From Aquimarina rhabdastrellae (lineage in GTDB: Bacteria; Bacteroidota; Bacteroidia; Flavobacteriales; Flavobacteriaceae), in assembly GCA_947387485.1 (NCBI GenBank), contig CANDNT010000011.1, positions 62,001 through 126,000 of the forward strand: 64,000 bases of DNA, written 5' to 3'. This document shows positions 26,476 through 35,730 of this stretch, piece after piece. Positions within the stretch are counted from its first letter, which is position 1. Every line of letters begins with the position of its first letter. The translations under genes and the position numbers were made by a program. The notes under the pieces were generated by a model. The model saw only the letters and a list, made by a program, of their open reading frames with translations, was not told the origin of the DNA and did not search any database.

Positions 26476-27625
26476 ATCTTCTCATACATATGATGTAGTT
26501 ATTATAGGGGGAGGCATAGCTGGTTGTGCCACAGCCATTGCGTTACAAAAACTAAAACCAAGTTTACAAATCGCAATTATTGAACGCAATACGATACATT
26601 CTAGCGCAACTGTTTTTCGTATAGGAGAAACCTTGCCTCCTCAATCATCATCTTTATTAAATACTCTAGGGCTATGGGATGATTTCTTAAACTGCAACTT
26701 TATCCGCTCTTATGGTACGGCTGCGGCTTGGGGATCTGCTACACTTAGACATAATGAATACCTATTTTCTACTGCTGGTTATGGTTGGCATCTAGATAGG
26801 GCTACTTTTGATCAATTTATGTATTTACAAGCTACTCGTAGAGGAATTACTTTTATTGAAGATACTACAATACTTAATAGTAATTATACAAATGATCAAT
26901 GGCATTTACACTGTAATCGAGAGCGTAAATTGACTGCTCGATTTGTAGTTGATGCTACGGGTAAAAAAGCAGTTTTTGCATCACAACAACACATACAAAA
27001 AATAAAAGATGATCATCTAGTTGGTATACATCGTTTTTTTAGAATAAATACTGCTACGACTCCATTAGGAAAAGGAACTTGTGTAGAAACAGATATTCAT
27101 GGTTGGTGGTATAGTGCTACTCTACCTAATCAAACCTTAGTAGTTTCATACATGACCGATGCAGATATAGCTAATCGCTTTTTATATAAAAAAAGTATCT
27201 TTTTTAATACTGCGTTGGAGAATACCAAATATACTTCTCAACGAATTTCTAATGCATCTCCGTTGACTCCGATCAAATTAGTTGCTGCCCATACACAACG
27301 ACTCAGTTCGTGTATTGGTAAAAATTGGTTAGCTGTAGGTGACGCTTTATCTAGTTATGATCCCATTTCTTCTTTAGGAATATATAAAGCCTTGCATTCA
27401 AGCATTTATGCTTCTTATGCTATAATCGATCATTTTAAAGGCGACTCGATTGGTCTTCAAAAATACAAACAATTACATCAATTGCTTTTTGACAATTATT
27501 TACAGAAAAGACATGCTTATTACAAAGAAGAACAACGCTTTGTAGAAGCTCCCTTCTGGAAACGTCGACAGTTTGATCAAACAACAATTTCAAATCATAA
27601 AAAAACTCTAATTCATGAACTTTAA
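26468..27625 (+). CDS. LodB-like FAD-dependent maturation oxidoreductase
   Basis: A 385-residue flavoprotein of the tryptophan-halogenase/geranylgeranyl-reductase-like superfamily. The FAD motif is VVIIGGGIAGCATAIAL near the N-terminus, with GWHLDRATFDQFM and the C-terminal WLAVGDALSSYDPISSLG typical of LodB-type proteins. LodB proteins are required to build the CTQ cofactor in LodA. Halogenase signature lysine and WxWxIP motifs are not seen, arguing against a halogenase. It overlaps both its neighbours in the operon. Confidence 0.85.
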   Translation: MDKSSHTYDVVIIGGGIAGCATAIALQKLKPSLQIAIIERNTIHSSATVFRIGETLPPQSSSLLNTLGLWDDFLNCNFIRSYGTAAAWGSATLRHNEYLFSTAGYGWHLDRATFDQFMYLQATRRGITFIEDTTILNSNYTNDQWHLHCNRERKLTARFVVDATGKKAVFASQQHIQKIKDDHLVGIHRFFRINTATTPLGKGTCVETDIHGWWYSATLPNQTLVVSYMTDADIANRFLYKKSIFFNTALENTKYTSQRISNASPLTPIKLVAAHTQRLSSCIGKNWLAVGDALSSYDPISSLGIYKALHSSIYASYAIIDHFKGDSIGLQKYKQLHQLLFDNYLQKRHAYYKEEQRFVEAPFWKRRQFDQTTISNHKKTLIHEL

Positions 27626-29243
27626 ATTACATTATATACTCGCTGCTTTTCTATTATTAAATGTAGCTTGTAAAAAGACTCCTAAAGAAATAGCACAAAA
27701 CAATGATGATGCTACTTATATAGAAATTCCTGCTCCTATTCGCATTTCTCCAGATATTCCTGTTGATGTGAATCCCGAATTACAAAAGAGTTTAAAAAAA
27801 GAAAACAATATTTTTGAGCTCAATCAAGAGTTTAATAAATATAGCTGGGAAGCTTTTCTTGCTATTAATTGGCCTACTGATGATCAAGGTAATCCTAAAA
27901 AGTATTTTTATGATAAAGGAATTCCTGCTTGGCAACAATGGAAAGAAGCTTTTCAAGTGTACCGAAAAAACGGAGAAGCACCTACTCCATGGGGCAGTAC
28001 TCCTAGTTTATCTGATCAAGATTTCCCTAAAAATATAACAAACACTCAACGCGTAATAATACGAAACACTACACCTACTCATCCTGCTACTGTAGCAGAT
28101 GAGGTTGATCAAGCTTTTGCTGGTAAGCTATTTGATCAATGGGGTAATGTCGTTGTTTATGAAGCTTTAATGAATAAACCTGAATTTGATTATATCGTTG
28201 AGAATGAATTGTACAATATCAACGGACAAATTGCTTATTACCAAAAAAATAAAAATACTGATGATGGGAATGTCAATTTCCCAAAAGGAGATTATGCTTC
28301 TAATACATTAGGTGCTATTGAGATAAAATTTGCATGGCGCGTTTTTCCAGAAAATTACCCTCATAAAGATCGTTATTATATAGAAGAGGGATATGTACAG
28401 GATAAAGATGGTAACTGGAAACTAACTGAATTAGGTATGATTGGTTTTCATATCAGTCAAAAAACGCCAACAGGAAAGCAATGGGTATGGTCTACTTTTG
28501 AACATATTGATAATCTAGATCAAAATATCATTACCAAAGAAGTTACTAAAGATGGTAAAAAAGCAACAGAAGTGACTGTAATTCACCCTACACTTACTGA
28601 TCCTAATTGTGCGATTTGTCCGGTAAATGTAGATGTTTCTAACAATAACACCACATATACTCATCACAAAGGTGAACATGGTAACTATTGGACTATTTCT
28701 GGGGATTTAACCGATAAGTATTTTACCAATACCGATGTCATGAAAACTCAGGCTAAACGCATGGTTGATATTCCTATACGTGTACAACAGCTCAATACGC
28801 AAATGCAAGCTTATTTTAAAAAACATAATAGTGTTTGGCAATATTACCAGTTAATTGATACACAGTATCCGTTACATCAAAATGTCAAACCTGCCTCGCA
28901 TCAAGAAGCGTCTTATCATTTACCGCAATCTGTACATAATAAATCTGGTGGACAACCTAATATTACTTTACTTACTAATATCACTATGGAAACTTTTTTT
29001 CAGGACGGTAATCAAAATGCATCTAACTTAATGGAAGATAATCCAGTAAGTGATCTTACCATTTTTGGTACAGAGAGTTGTATTGGTTGTCATTCTAGTG
29101 CTAGCGCTTATCAAAAATATTCTTTTGATCCTAATTCAAACAATTACAAACTCATATCTGGTGACCAACTTTCTGGAGATTTTAGTTGGCTATTAGGTAG
29201 AGCTTCATGGAAAGATAATAAACCATTGACCAATTTAAATTAA
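27615..29243 (+). CDS. Single-heme c-type lipoprotein of the tyrosinase/LodA operon
   Basis: A 542-residue lipoprotein. The signal MNFKLHYILAAFLLLNVAC ends in a lipobox Cys at residue 19. One c-heme site, CIGCH (489-493), lies close to the C-terminus in ESCIGCHSSASA; a CAICP pair lies mid-protein. The rest is not a family I can name. As the last gene of the oxidase operon (10-base overlap with the LodB-like gene) it could carry electrons to or from quinone products at the outer envelope; this is inference. A terminator follows at once. Confidence 0.7.
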   Translation: MNFKLHYILAAFLLLNVACKKTPKEIAQNNDDATYIEIPAPIRISPDIPVDVNPELQKSLKKENNIFELNQEFNKYSWEAFLAINWPTDDQGNPKKYFYDKGIPAWQQWKEAFQVYRKNGEAPTPWGSTPSLSDQDFPKNITNTQRVIIRNTTPTHPATVADEVDQAFAGKLFDQWGNVVVYEALMNKPEFDYIVENELYNINGQIAYYQKNKNTDDGNVNFPKGDYASNTLGAIEIKFAWRVFPENYPHKDRYYIEEGYVQDKDGNWKLTELGMIGFHISQKTPTGKQWVWSTFEHIDNLDQNIITKEVTKDGKKATEVTVIHPTLTDPNCAICPVNVDVSNNNTTYTHHKGEHGNYWTISGDLTDKYFTNTDVMKTQAKRMVDIPIRVQQLNTQMQAYFKKHNSVWQYYQLIDTQYPLHQNVKPASHQEASYHLPQSVHNKSGGQPNITLLTNITMETFFQDGNQNASNLMEDNPVSDLTIFGTESCIGCHSSASAYQKYSFDPNSNNYKLISGDQLSGDFSWLLGRASWKDNKPLTNLN

Positions 29244-29252
29244 TACCACAAT

Positions 29253-29280
29253 ACCTACTTGAGCTTAGTTTCAAGTAGGT
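29253..29280 (+). terminator. Rho-independent terminator of the tyrosinase-LodA operon
   Basis: ACCTACTTGA (29253-29262) pairs with TCAAGTAGGT (29271-29280) over an 8-base loop and is followed by TCTCTTTTCTTTT. Confidence 0.85.
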
Positions 29281-29309
29281 TCTCTTTTCTTTTAACGCAA
29301 CACTACATT

Positions 29310-29729
29310 ATGAAAACATCTTGCTCTTGCCATAATTCGTCAAAACCTACACTAAAAAATAAAGGTTTAAGTGGTCTTAATATCATTTCTGCTATCGTAT
29401 TCTTTTTATTTCCTAAATGTCCGATATGTTGGGCTGCTTATGCTTCTTTTTTTAGCTTTATAGGCTTGGATACACTGTCTTATAATCCTAGTTGGAAGTA
29501 TGCATTATTTGCTATTTTTTCTATCGGTAGTCTTTTCCTATTGTGGAAACATTACAAACAACGTGCATGGATCAATATCATCGTTTATAGTAGTGGGTTA
29601 GCTATTTTTGCTATTACTTACCTTTTAAATACTTCTCAAAATTGGTGGTTGTATATCGTTGTTATTTTAATGTTATTGAGTAATCTATATTGGAATGCAA
29701 AATCTTTAAAATTATGGAGTCGTTTATGA
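29310..29729 (+). CDS. Small membrane protein with MerC-like CPxC motif
   Basis: A 139-residue protein from the ATG at 29310. It starts MKTSCSCHNSS and continues to four hydrophobic helices. The first helix contains FPKCPICWAAYASFF, a Cys-Pro-Ile-Cys pair inside the membrane as in MerC-type metal transporters. The earlier in-frame start lies inside the preceding terminator, so I reject it. It follows the copper-oxidase operon in the same direction, so metal handling for those enzymes is conceivable, but an independent role is equally possible. Confidence 0.6.
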   Translation: MKTSCSCHNSSKPTLKNKGLSGLNIISAIVFFLFPKCPICWAAYASFFSFIGLDTLSYNPSWKYALFAIFSIGSLFLLWKHYKQRAWINIIVYSSGLAIFAITYLLNTSQNWWLYIVVILMLLSNLYWNAKSLKLWSRL

Positions 29730-29742
29730 TTATAAAATAGGT

Positions 29743-30129
29743 TTATTCATCTTCTTTTAATCTCCATGGTGGATTCAGTCTATTTTCTCCTGCATAATAT
29801 AAAATAAGCTTGTTATCGTCTTTATCTCTTAGTCTAGCTTCTCTCCAAAGCCATCTTTTATCATTTGGCATTTCGTCAAAAACAACTCCCTGATCTATTA
29901 ATTCTTCTACTTTTTTATCTAAATCTTCACACTCAAAATATACAGTTATTCCTTCTCCATTAGAGAGTTCTTCAACTTCATGGATAGAAAACGTTGCTCC
30001 TCCATCTAAACATTCAAATCGAGCATAATGTGGTAATGCTTTGATAATTAATTTTAGTCCCAATTTTTTATAAAAATGAATTGCCTTTTCTACATTTAAT
30101 GATGGAACAGTTATTTGATTTAAATTCAT
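29743..30129 (-). CDS. VOC-superfamily protein (glyoxalase/bleomycin-resistance fold)
   Basis: A 128-residue single VOC module. MNLNQITVPSLNVEKAIHFY is the typical opening beta-alpha unit with the first metal-ligand position, FSIHEVEEL and VYFECEDLDKKVEEL are the mid strands, and RDKDDNKLILYY the final one with an acidic ligand nearby. VOC enzymes include glyoxalases, dioxygenases and drug-binding proteins; the function here is not assignable. Convergent with the preceding gene. Confidence 0.8.
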   Translation of the reverse strand: MNLNQITVPSLNVEKAIHFYKKLGLKLIIKALPHYARFECLDGGATFSIHEVEELSNGEGITVYFECEDLDKKVEELIDQGVVFDEMPNDKRWLWREARLRDKDDNKLILYYAGENRLNPPWRLKEDE

Positions 30130-30146
30130 AAATATGAGTTATTATA

Positions 30147-30914
30147 CTATTTAATTAATGTAGCGTTTTGTGATAAAATCTCTTTACCACTTTTATATAC
30201 TATTAGATTAGCTGGCGGTGTATCACTTGTACCAAGTACATTGATATAACACTCATAATTGTATTTTCCATTTTTAAATACATACTTATGGTTTCCTCCT
30301 GATCCTTCTGGAACAAAAGTCCCATTATATAATATCAAAGAGGGTTTATCAGTCATTTTTGAGGTAATAGGCCATGAAGCATATCGATACTTACGATCTT
30401 TCAACTCATCAATCCTAACTCTAAATTTTGATGTTTCTAGAATCAAAACAGGTCTTTCAAAATTTTTTAATGTTTTATATACGCCTTCTTTATCTTGAGT
30501 TATTAATTTGTCTTCTATGTCTACTTCTACTTTTGTTTGATAATTCAACGCGATTAAGATTCCATCATAATCTAGCCATAGTTCTCCGTTATTAAACATT
30601 ATTCCTCTCCATCCCACAGTCGACCAATCAGCATTTAAATCAGAATTGATAATTTTATTTTCTAAATCACTATCAAATAATTGCTTATAATTCTTAATAA
30701 AATCTTTTTCATCTTTAATTGCTGCAATTGGATATTTTCGCCTTAATGGATAGGTAACATTTTTGGCTATAGCATCAATATCTTTATTTTTAAAATTCTG
30801 AATAAAAGTCGTGACGTGTTCTTTTTGATTTGCATTTAATTCTTGAGCTTCAGTTACTTTTATATTACATACTAGTATCAGAATACAGAGTACAACTTTG
30901 ATGTTTAAATACAT
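30147..30914 (-). CDS. Hypothetical exported protein
   Basis: A 255-residue protein with a Sec signal peptide (MYLNIKVVLCILILVCN, cleavage probably near TEAQE). The mature chain begins with an NTF2/DUF4440-like stretch (TTFIQNFKNKDIDAIAKNVT) and ends in beta-rich sequence. No specific family is recognised. It lies 17 bases upstream of the VOC gene on the same strand. Confidence 0.6.
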   Translation of the reverse strand: MYLNIKVVLCILILVCNIKVTEAQELNANQKEHVTTFIQNFKNKDIDAIAKNVTYPLRRKYPIAAIKDEKDFIKNYKQLFDSDLENKIINSDLNADWSTVGWRGIMFNNGELWLDYDGILIALNYQTKVEVDIEDKLITQDKEGVYKTLKNFERPVLILETSKFRVRIDELKDRKYRYASWPITSKMTDKPSLILYNGTFVPEGSGGNHKYVFKNGKYNYECYINVLGTSDTPPANLIVYKSGKEILSQNATLIK

Positions 30915-31022
30915 ATTTGTTTTGTTAGTTCTTTTATTCTTTTAAAGTCAAATATCGAGTTTTTAACTTATATCTTTTAATTAAAACAAAAGCCATGCCT
31001 ATCTACATACTTCAATACAGCT

Positions 31023-31583
31023 CTATCTGAGATATATCGTCTTAAAATATTCACAAACAATAATCATATGCTCATCAAATTTATCTCCATAAGGTTCCAT
31101 TTCTCTTTTATAATACGCCTCATGTACTCTTTTCCAATAAGCAAGAGATTTATCTCCTTCTCCTTCTGTTCTAGCAAAGTCAGCAGTGATTTTATTATAA
31201 GGTACTTGTTCTACTCTTGTTGTTTCGATAATAGCTTTGGCGTTACCATCCCAATCGGTTATTACATATTGATCTCCTATTCTAGGTAATGGCTCTTGAT
31301 GTTTTTCATACCACCATAAAGAACTGGCTGTCGCCTGTTTTATACCCTCAACAACTAATGTAGCACACTCATCTGCATCCTTTTTATTATCACAGAAATA
31401 GAAAGATAATGGTATTTCTTTAATTTTATTATCAGGTGTTTTTTCTAGAAAATCATTCCATAATTTTTCTACTGACTTATAGTTTTTCTTAACTGTTTCC
31501 ATATGTTTATCGTTACCAGATGTACAACTAGTAAATCCGCATATAACTATAAAAATGATTAGTTTCTTTAAGTATTCTTTCAT
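31023..31583 (-). CDS. ASCH-domain protein with a lipoprotein signal
   Basis: A 186-residue protein. Residues 1-20 (MKEYLKKLIIFIVICGFTSC) read as a lipoprotein signal. From about residue 40 it is a clear ASCH domain: GDQYVITDWDGNAKAIIETT, the ADFARTEGEGDKSLAYWK core and a final VCEYF strand. ASCH domains (PUA-like fold) normally act on RNA or nucleosides in the cytoplasm, so export is odd. An internal ATG at 31502 (METVKKNYKS) would give a cytoplasmic form. I keep the longer start because the signal is well formed. Confidence 0.65.
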   Translation of the reverse strand: MKEYLKKLIIFIVICGFTSCTSGNDKHMETVKKNYKSVEKLWNDFLEKTPDNKIKEIPLSFYFCDNKKDADECATLVVEGIKQATASSLWWYEKHQEPLPRIGDQYVITDWDGNAKAIIETTRVEQVPYNKITADFARTEGEGDKSLAYWKRVHEAYYKREMEPYGDKFDEHMIIVCEYFKTIYLR

Positions 31584-31667
31584 GAGTAAAATTTAATTGT
31601 ATTACTACGTACTCTAATTAAATTAATTGTTACCCAGTTTTTTGATTTTAGATAATGCCCTAATTTA

Positions 31668-32081
31668 TTATTCCCTTTTCATTTCTAATTTCATTCCTGG
31701 AATAATGAAATATGTTTTTCCTTTTACCCTTTTAAAAAGAATATGCATTAATGTATACTCATCTTCTGGAGTTCCTATTTTTATTTGATTCTGCTCTACC
31801 TTCCAATTTTTATCATTTAGAAAGACCAATTCTTTCATAAAAAATGGTTGATCATATGGAAACTTGATATAAAACTTTCCATTTTCTCTAAAATCAAACT
31901 CAGATTTAAGAAAGCCTTTTTTTAATTCTTTTAGAACATTTTCGTCTTTTGATTTTGTGTTACCAAAATCAATTACTAAATCTTCTGTTATCCACTTACC
32001 TACTACTTCTCTCTTTTCTAAACTTTGCCCAAAACTCATAATGCACATTCCAAGCATTATCAATATCAAAACTGCTCTCAT
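31668..32081 (-). CDS. Hypothetical exported protein
   Basis: A 137-residue protein with signal peptide MRAVLILIMLGMCIMSFGQ. The mature part (REVVGKWITEDLVIDFGN and KFYIKFPYD) has the look of the small lipocalin-like proteins common in Bacteroidota, but I cannot confirm a family. It is 12 bases downstream of the DinB gene on the same strand, so cotranscription is likely. Confidence 0.6.
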   Translation of the reverse strand: MRAVLILIMLGMCIMSFGQSLEKREVVGKWITEDLVIDFGNTKSKDENVLKELKKGFLKSEFDFRENGKFYIKFPYDQPFFMKELVFLNDKNWKVEQNQIKIGTPEDEYTLMHILFKRVKGKTYFIIPGMKLEMKRE

Positions 32082-32093
32082 TTGCTTTATTAT

Positions 32094-32591
32094 TTATTCT
32101 TTAGATAATTCTTTTTTAAACTTTTCTATTTGTCTTTGATGTCGTAATATATGCATAATTGCATGCTGCATTAGTTGTTCAACATCATATATTTGTCCCC
32201 ATCTTACATATATTTTTTTAGATATATCATAGGTTACAAGTGCTATATCAGGATATTCAATAAATAATTGCTCTGTAAAATCGAACATATCATCCAAAGC
32301 CGATTTATAGGCTTTAACTGTAGTTAACCTCTTTTTTTCTTGATACACTATATCTTCTCCTAACCATTTTCTTATTTCAATTACATAAGTATATCCACTT
32401 TGAACAATATGCGTAAGAATTGTTTGTATAGACCTACAATCTTCATCATTTGTTTTTGTATCTATACTATTAATTAACTCTTGTTGGGATAGCCCTTCTA
32501 TTGTATTTTTAAGCTCGTTTAATGATTTTTTATAGATATCTAGCAATGCTCCTATAACTCCATTCTCTCTATACATAATTGATGAATTCAT
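32094..32591 (-). CDS. DinB-family protein
   Basis: A 165-residue four-helix protein of the DinB/YfiT superfamily. The three metal-ligand histidines can be placed in LTHIVQSGY (helix 2) and in LMQHAIMHILRHQRQIEKF (helix 4), in family order. These proteins bind a divalent metal and include thiol-S-transferases, but most members are uncharacterised. No signal peptide. Confidence 0.8.
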   Translation of the reverse strand: MNSSIMYRENGVIGALLDIYKKSLNELKNTIEGLSQQELINSIDTKTNDEDCRSIQTILTHIVQSGYTYVIEIRKWLGEDIVYQEKKRLTTVKAYKSALDDMFDFTEQLFIEYPDIALVTYDISKKIYVRWGQIYDVEQLMQHAIMHILRHQRQIEKFKKELSKE

Positions 32592-32690
32592 GCTGTTTTA
32601 TGTCTTATTTAGTATTATCTCCAATTATACGTATGGTAATAGGCATAAGTGTTACCTTAATTAATACTTTTTGACTTACAGATTGTATGC

Positions 32691-33242
32691 TTAACTATTA
32701 AATAATTTACTTTTTTTAATAGGTATTCCTTTATTAATCTTTGAAACTGCAAAAATGGAAGGTACGTCTGTTGTCCATTTTTTTAATTTGATTATTATCA
32801 AGTTTATTTCTATTCTCAATATTATCCCTAATATTATACAAACAAAAAATGGTATTTGACTTGTAGCGTTAAGAGTTAAATCAATTAAAAACCATAATAG
32901 TGAAATCGTCCAAAACTTAGCTAATATTGAATGTGTAGCAATTGTCTTTTTGAACTTAATGTAACTAATAACATAAGACATTAACTCTAATCCGATTACA
33001 CTTCCTATCCAAAGCATATGTGCTAATACAAAATCAATTCTTAAATAGAAAACTGAAACGATAATCACAATCCAAAAAAATTGATCTACATTTGAATCCC
33101 ATACACGAAGCTTCTCTGTCGAAATATTCATTCTTCTGGCTATAATTCCGTCAAAAATATCTGTAATTAATCCTAAAGACATTAATATTACAATCCATAT
33201 TGGATAATTTTCAATTTTATAGATTGCTAATATTCCTATCAA
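32691..33242 (-). CDS. CDP-alcohol phosphatidyltransferase-family membrane protein, start uncertain
   Basis: A protein of at least 183 residues with about five membrane helices. The active-site pattern D-x2-DG-x2-AR-x8-L-x3-D-x3-D is present in DIFDGIIARRMNISTEK and LRVWDSNVD. The Gly of the consensus is Leu, as in some phospholipid-synthase-like relatives. The family joins CDP-activated lipids to alcohols. The TTG at 33242 is the first usable start codon, but the open frame continues upstream to a TAG at 33297-33299 and encodes SIPFLLVYNRIIFGILIG, which looks like the missing first helix. No ATG exists in that stretch. Confidence 0.65.
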   Translation of the reverse strand: MIGILAIYKIENYPIWIVILMSLGLITDIFDGIIARRMNISTEKLRVWDSNVDQFFWIVIIVSVFYLRIDFVLAHMLWIGSVIGLELMSYVISYIKFKKTIATHSILAKFWTISLLWFLIDLTLNATSQIPFFVCIILGIILRIEINLIIIKLKKWTTDVPSIFAVSKINKGIPIKKSKLFNS

Positions 33243-33326
33243 TATTCCAAATATTATTCTGTTATAAACAAGTAAAAAAGGTATGCTTCGCGTTTTCTAT
33301 TATGAGGTTTTATAAACTATAATTAC

Positions 33327-34414
33327 TTATTCACGATTATATTCGTGTATTCCAGCAATAACACCCAAAGCCATAAATACTTCATCTTGATTCGTTTTTT
33401 TATTCCAACCTTTATTTGCTAATTCAGCTCTAACTTCACTTTCCAATTTTCCCATTTCAAAAAGATAAATTGTGTATTCAAGCACTTTTTCTGGAACTTT
33501 TTTACGATGTAATTCATCACTATTCCTACTACTCTAGCTTGTGCTATCAAAAAAGAAAAAACAGTTTGAAATACCCAACTCAATGATAGTCCAATCCATC
33601 CCAAATTTGTTTCTTTTATTTCTAATCCGTTCTCTAGACTTAATAGTATAAAATCAAAAAAAACTAATCCAGAAATATTACTCTCTAGTATCACTATTAA
33701 GTATTGAGAAAATAGATTAGCCATCAGCATTACTAATATCATTCCTCCAAGAATATAGTTAATTGATTTAAGGTTAGTATAATTGGTTTTCTTTATAAGT
33801 TGACCAAAAAGATATCCCATACCTATACCTATTCCCAACTCATAAATTCCAATTATATACAGGAACTTCATTGTTATATAGCCAATTAGTATACCAAATA
33901 CAATTGAAATTATTACTCCTCCAATAACTGTCTTTGTTATATCGGGCTTTTTATATTCTTTTGGTCTTGGTAAAGCTAAAGGAATCTCATAATCTGACCA
34001 ACTACGATTTTTCTCCAACTCTTCTGCTAATTTGCCAAGTTCATCACTTTCTTTATATTCTTCAGCTAGTTTCTTAAATAATGTAATAAATAACCCCGTT
34101 CTTAAAGAGTTCTTCCCAAAGTCAAAGAAATTACCTTCAAGTGTTTTACTATGAACTTCTATTCTCCCAGATGCTTTTTGTCTAACTGTAATTTTTTCTG
34201 TTAGCTTATTTACATCACCTTTTCTTTTGGCTTCTATACTATTTTTAGAAATAAAAACAATTGGCCATTCTAATTCTTCAAAAACTTTTTTTGCCAAGGG
34301 AATAACCTGGCTAGCTGCTATTTCTATTTTAAATGATTCAGAGAATTCTGGTTTGTATTTAAAACTATATTGTCTTTTTATAGTTGACTGGAGATTTTCA
34401 TATTTTATATGCAT
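33327..34414 (-). CDS. Membrane protein with a -1 frame change at a slippery A run
   Basis: From the ATG at 34414 (MHIKYENLQ) the frame encodes a soluble N-terminal half of about 150 residues, then four to five membrane helices, and stops at 33419 after a basic, poor-looking tail. The -1 frame beginning around 33500 instead encodes VPEKVLEYTIYLFEMGKLES, EVRAELANKGWNKKTNQDEV and FMALGVIAGIHEYNRE, ending with TAA at 33327. This sequence is clearly protein-like. The switch point is A-AAA-AAG (33497-33503) in the correct register for -1 slippage. A lost base in the A6 run would look the same. Family unknown. The first in-frame Met lies further upstream at 34471. Confidence 0.55.
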
Positions 34415-34512
34415 TGTTTGATTTGATTGTGAATTATTGGATAAATATTTTAAAATAAAAGCGAAACTCAATATATCGAATTTCGCCTACACTATTTTTT
34501 AGTTTATCAAAA

Positions 34513-35520
34513 CTATTTTGATTCTAATTTTTCTAATCGTGATTGAAAACTAGAAAGCTTTTTATTTAGTATTTCTAATTCTTTATTTTTTTCTTCTAGC
34601 TTTTCTATCTTCTTTTCTTGCTGAATCGTATATAATGTTAATTCTTCGATTTTTTGAAGAAGCCTGGCATCCATTTTACCTAAGAATATTCCGTTTTCTT
34701 CAACATCTTTGGCACTAGGAATATCTTTTAAATGCCCTTTTTCTTCTATGTATCTTTCAACTTCTTCTAGTGTTGGTAATTGATAATCATCATAGAAAAC
34801 AAAATCGGACCATCCTGTTTCTACCTTTATTTCTTTTGCTCTAATTTCACCATTTACAGCTAATTTCCAAGAACCAGGATTATTTGTACCTATACCCACA
34901 TTTCCACTATTATAATATATTTTAGAGCTATTATGCTCCCATAAACTATTACCTGATGAAGAAGAGATTAAACCTTGATAAGGACTTACTGCTTCAGGAT
35001 GAATAAATACTAATTCAGATACTCCTAATCTACCATTTGCTCCAACTGCCGAGTAAAATGTATATCTTAATTTTGTGTAAGCTCCCGGATTAGGAATCTT
35101 CTTAAAAAATTTTCTGCTAGTATAATCTTGTGTAGAATAATCAGCAATTACCCTCCAAGTATTAGCTGATTCATAAGTATCATATCCTTCAATTTTAAAC
35201 CTACTAGCTTGCCAATATCTAGTAGTCCACCCAACCCATGCTCCTAATTGAGTATGTTGATAAGGTAAATTTTCTATCAAAATTACTGTTGGATCAGACG
35301 GCGTTGGTGCCGTTGTGGTATATGACGGTACATATCTACCATCAAATAATAGTCCTAAATCTAATCGTGCAGAACCTGTTTGTGTTACATTAAATGAATT
35401 ATTTGCATTAAAAAGAACATTATGTTCCATTCCTACAGGAAATTCGTTACTTGTAAATGTTTGTGCGTTTGTTGTAAGGGAAATCGCTATCGTAAAGATA
35501 GTTAATAGTAGCTTCTTCAT
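34513..35520 (-). CDS. Exported protein with tail-fibre-like C-terminus
   Basis: A 335-residue protein from the ATG at 35520, with signal peptide MKKLLLTIFTIAISLTTNA. A beta-rich middle of about 180 residues is followed by the repeat-type stretch GNVGIGTNNPGSWKLAVNG. This occurs widely in Bacteroidota secreted and phage tail-fibre-like proteins. Then come HLKDIPSAKDVEENG and a C-terminal coiled coil of about 60 residues rich in Glu/Lys/Leu that suggests trimerisation. The role is unknown, probably surface display or adhesion. Confidence 0.65.
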   Translation of the reverse strand: MKKLLLTIFTIAISLTTNAQTFTSNEFPVGMEHNVLFNANNSFNVTQTGSARLDLGLLFDGRYVPSYTTTAPTPSDPTVILIENLPYQHTQLGAWVGWTTRYWQASRFKIEGYDTYESANTWRVIADYSTQDYTSRKFFKKIPNPGAYTKLRYTFYSAVGANGRLGVSELVFIHPEAVSPYQGLISSSSGNSLWEHNSSKIYYNSGNVGIGTNNPGSWKLAVNGEIRAKEIKVETGWSDFVFYDDYQLPTLEEVERYIEEKGHLKDIPSAKDVEENGIFLGKMDARLLQKIEELTLYTIQQEKKIEKLEEKNKELEILNKKLSSFQSRLEKLESK

Positions 35521-35730
35521 TGCTATTGTTAATTGATTTGACGAATTGTTATAAGATACAAAATCTAATAGATTACAAATATACGTTTTTACCATAATAA
35601 TTAATACTATTCATTTTAATATTTAGCATACCCTATCATTATTCATCAATCCTATCTATTAATTCACATTATTTTGATATTTCTTTAAGAGTTAAAGCAT
35701 AAAAAACTTTCGATATTTGGCAAAAAACTC

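Noticed and set aside
26468-27625. Flavin-dependent halogenase
   Set aside because: The FAD fold is shared, but the halogenase WxWxIP motif is missing and a LodA-like gene is in the same operon, so LodB is the better call.
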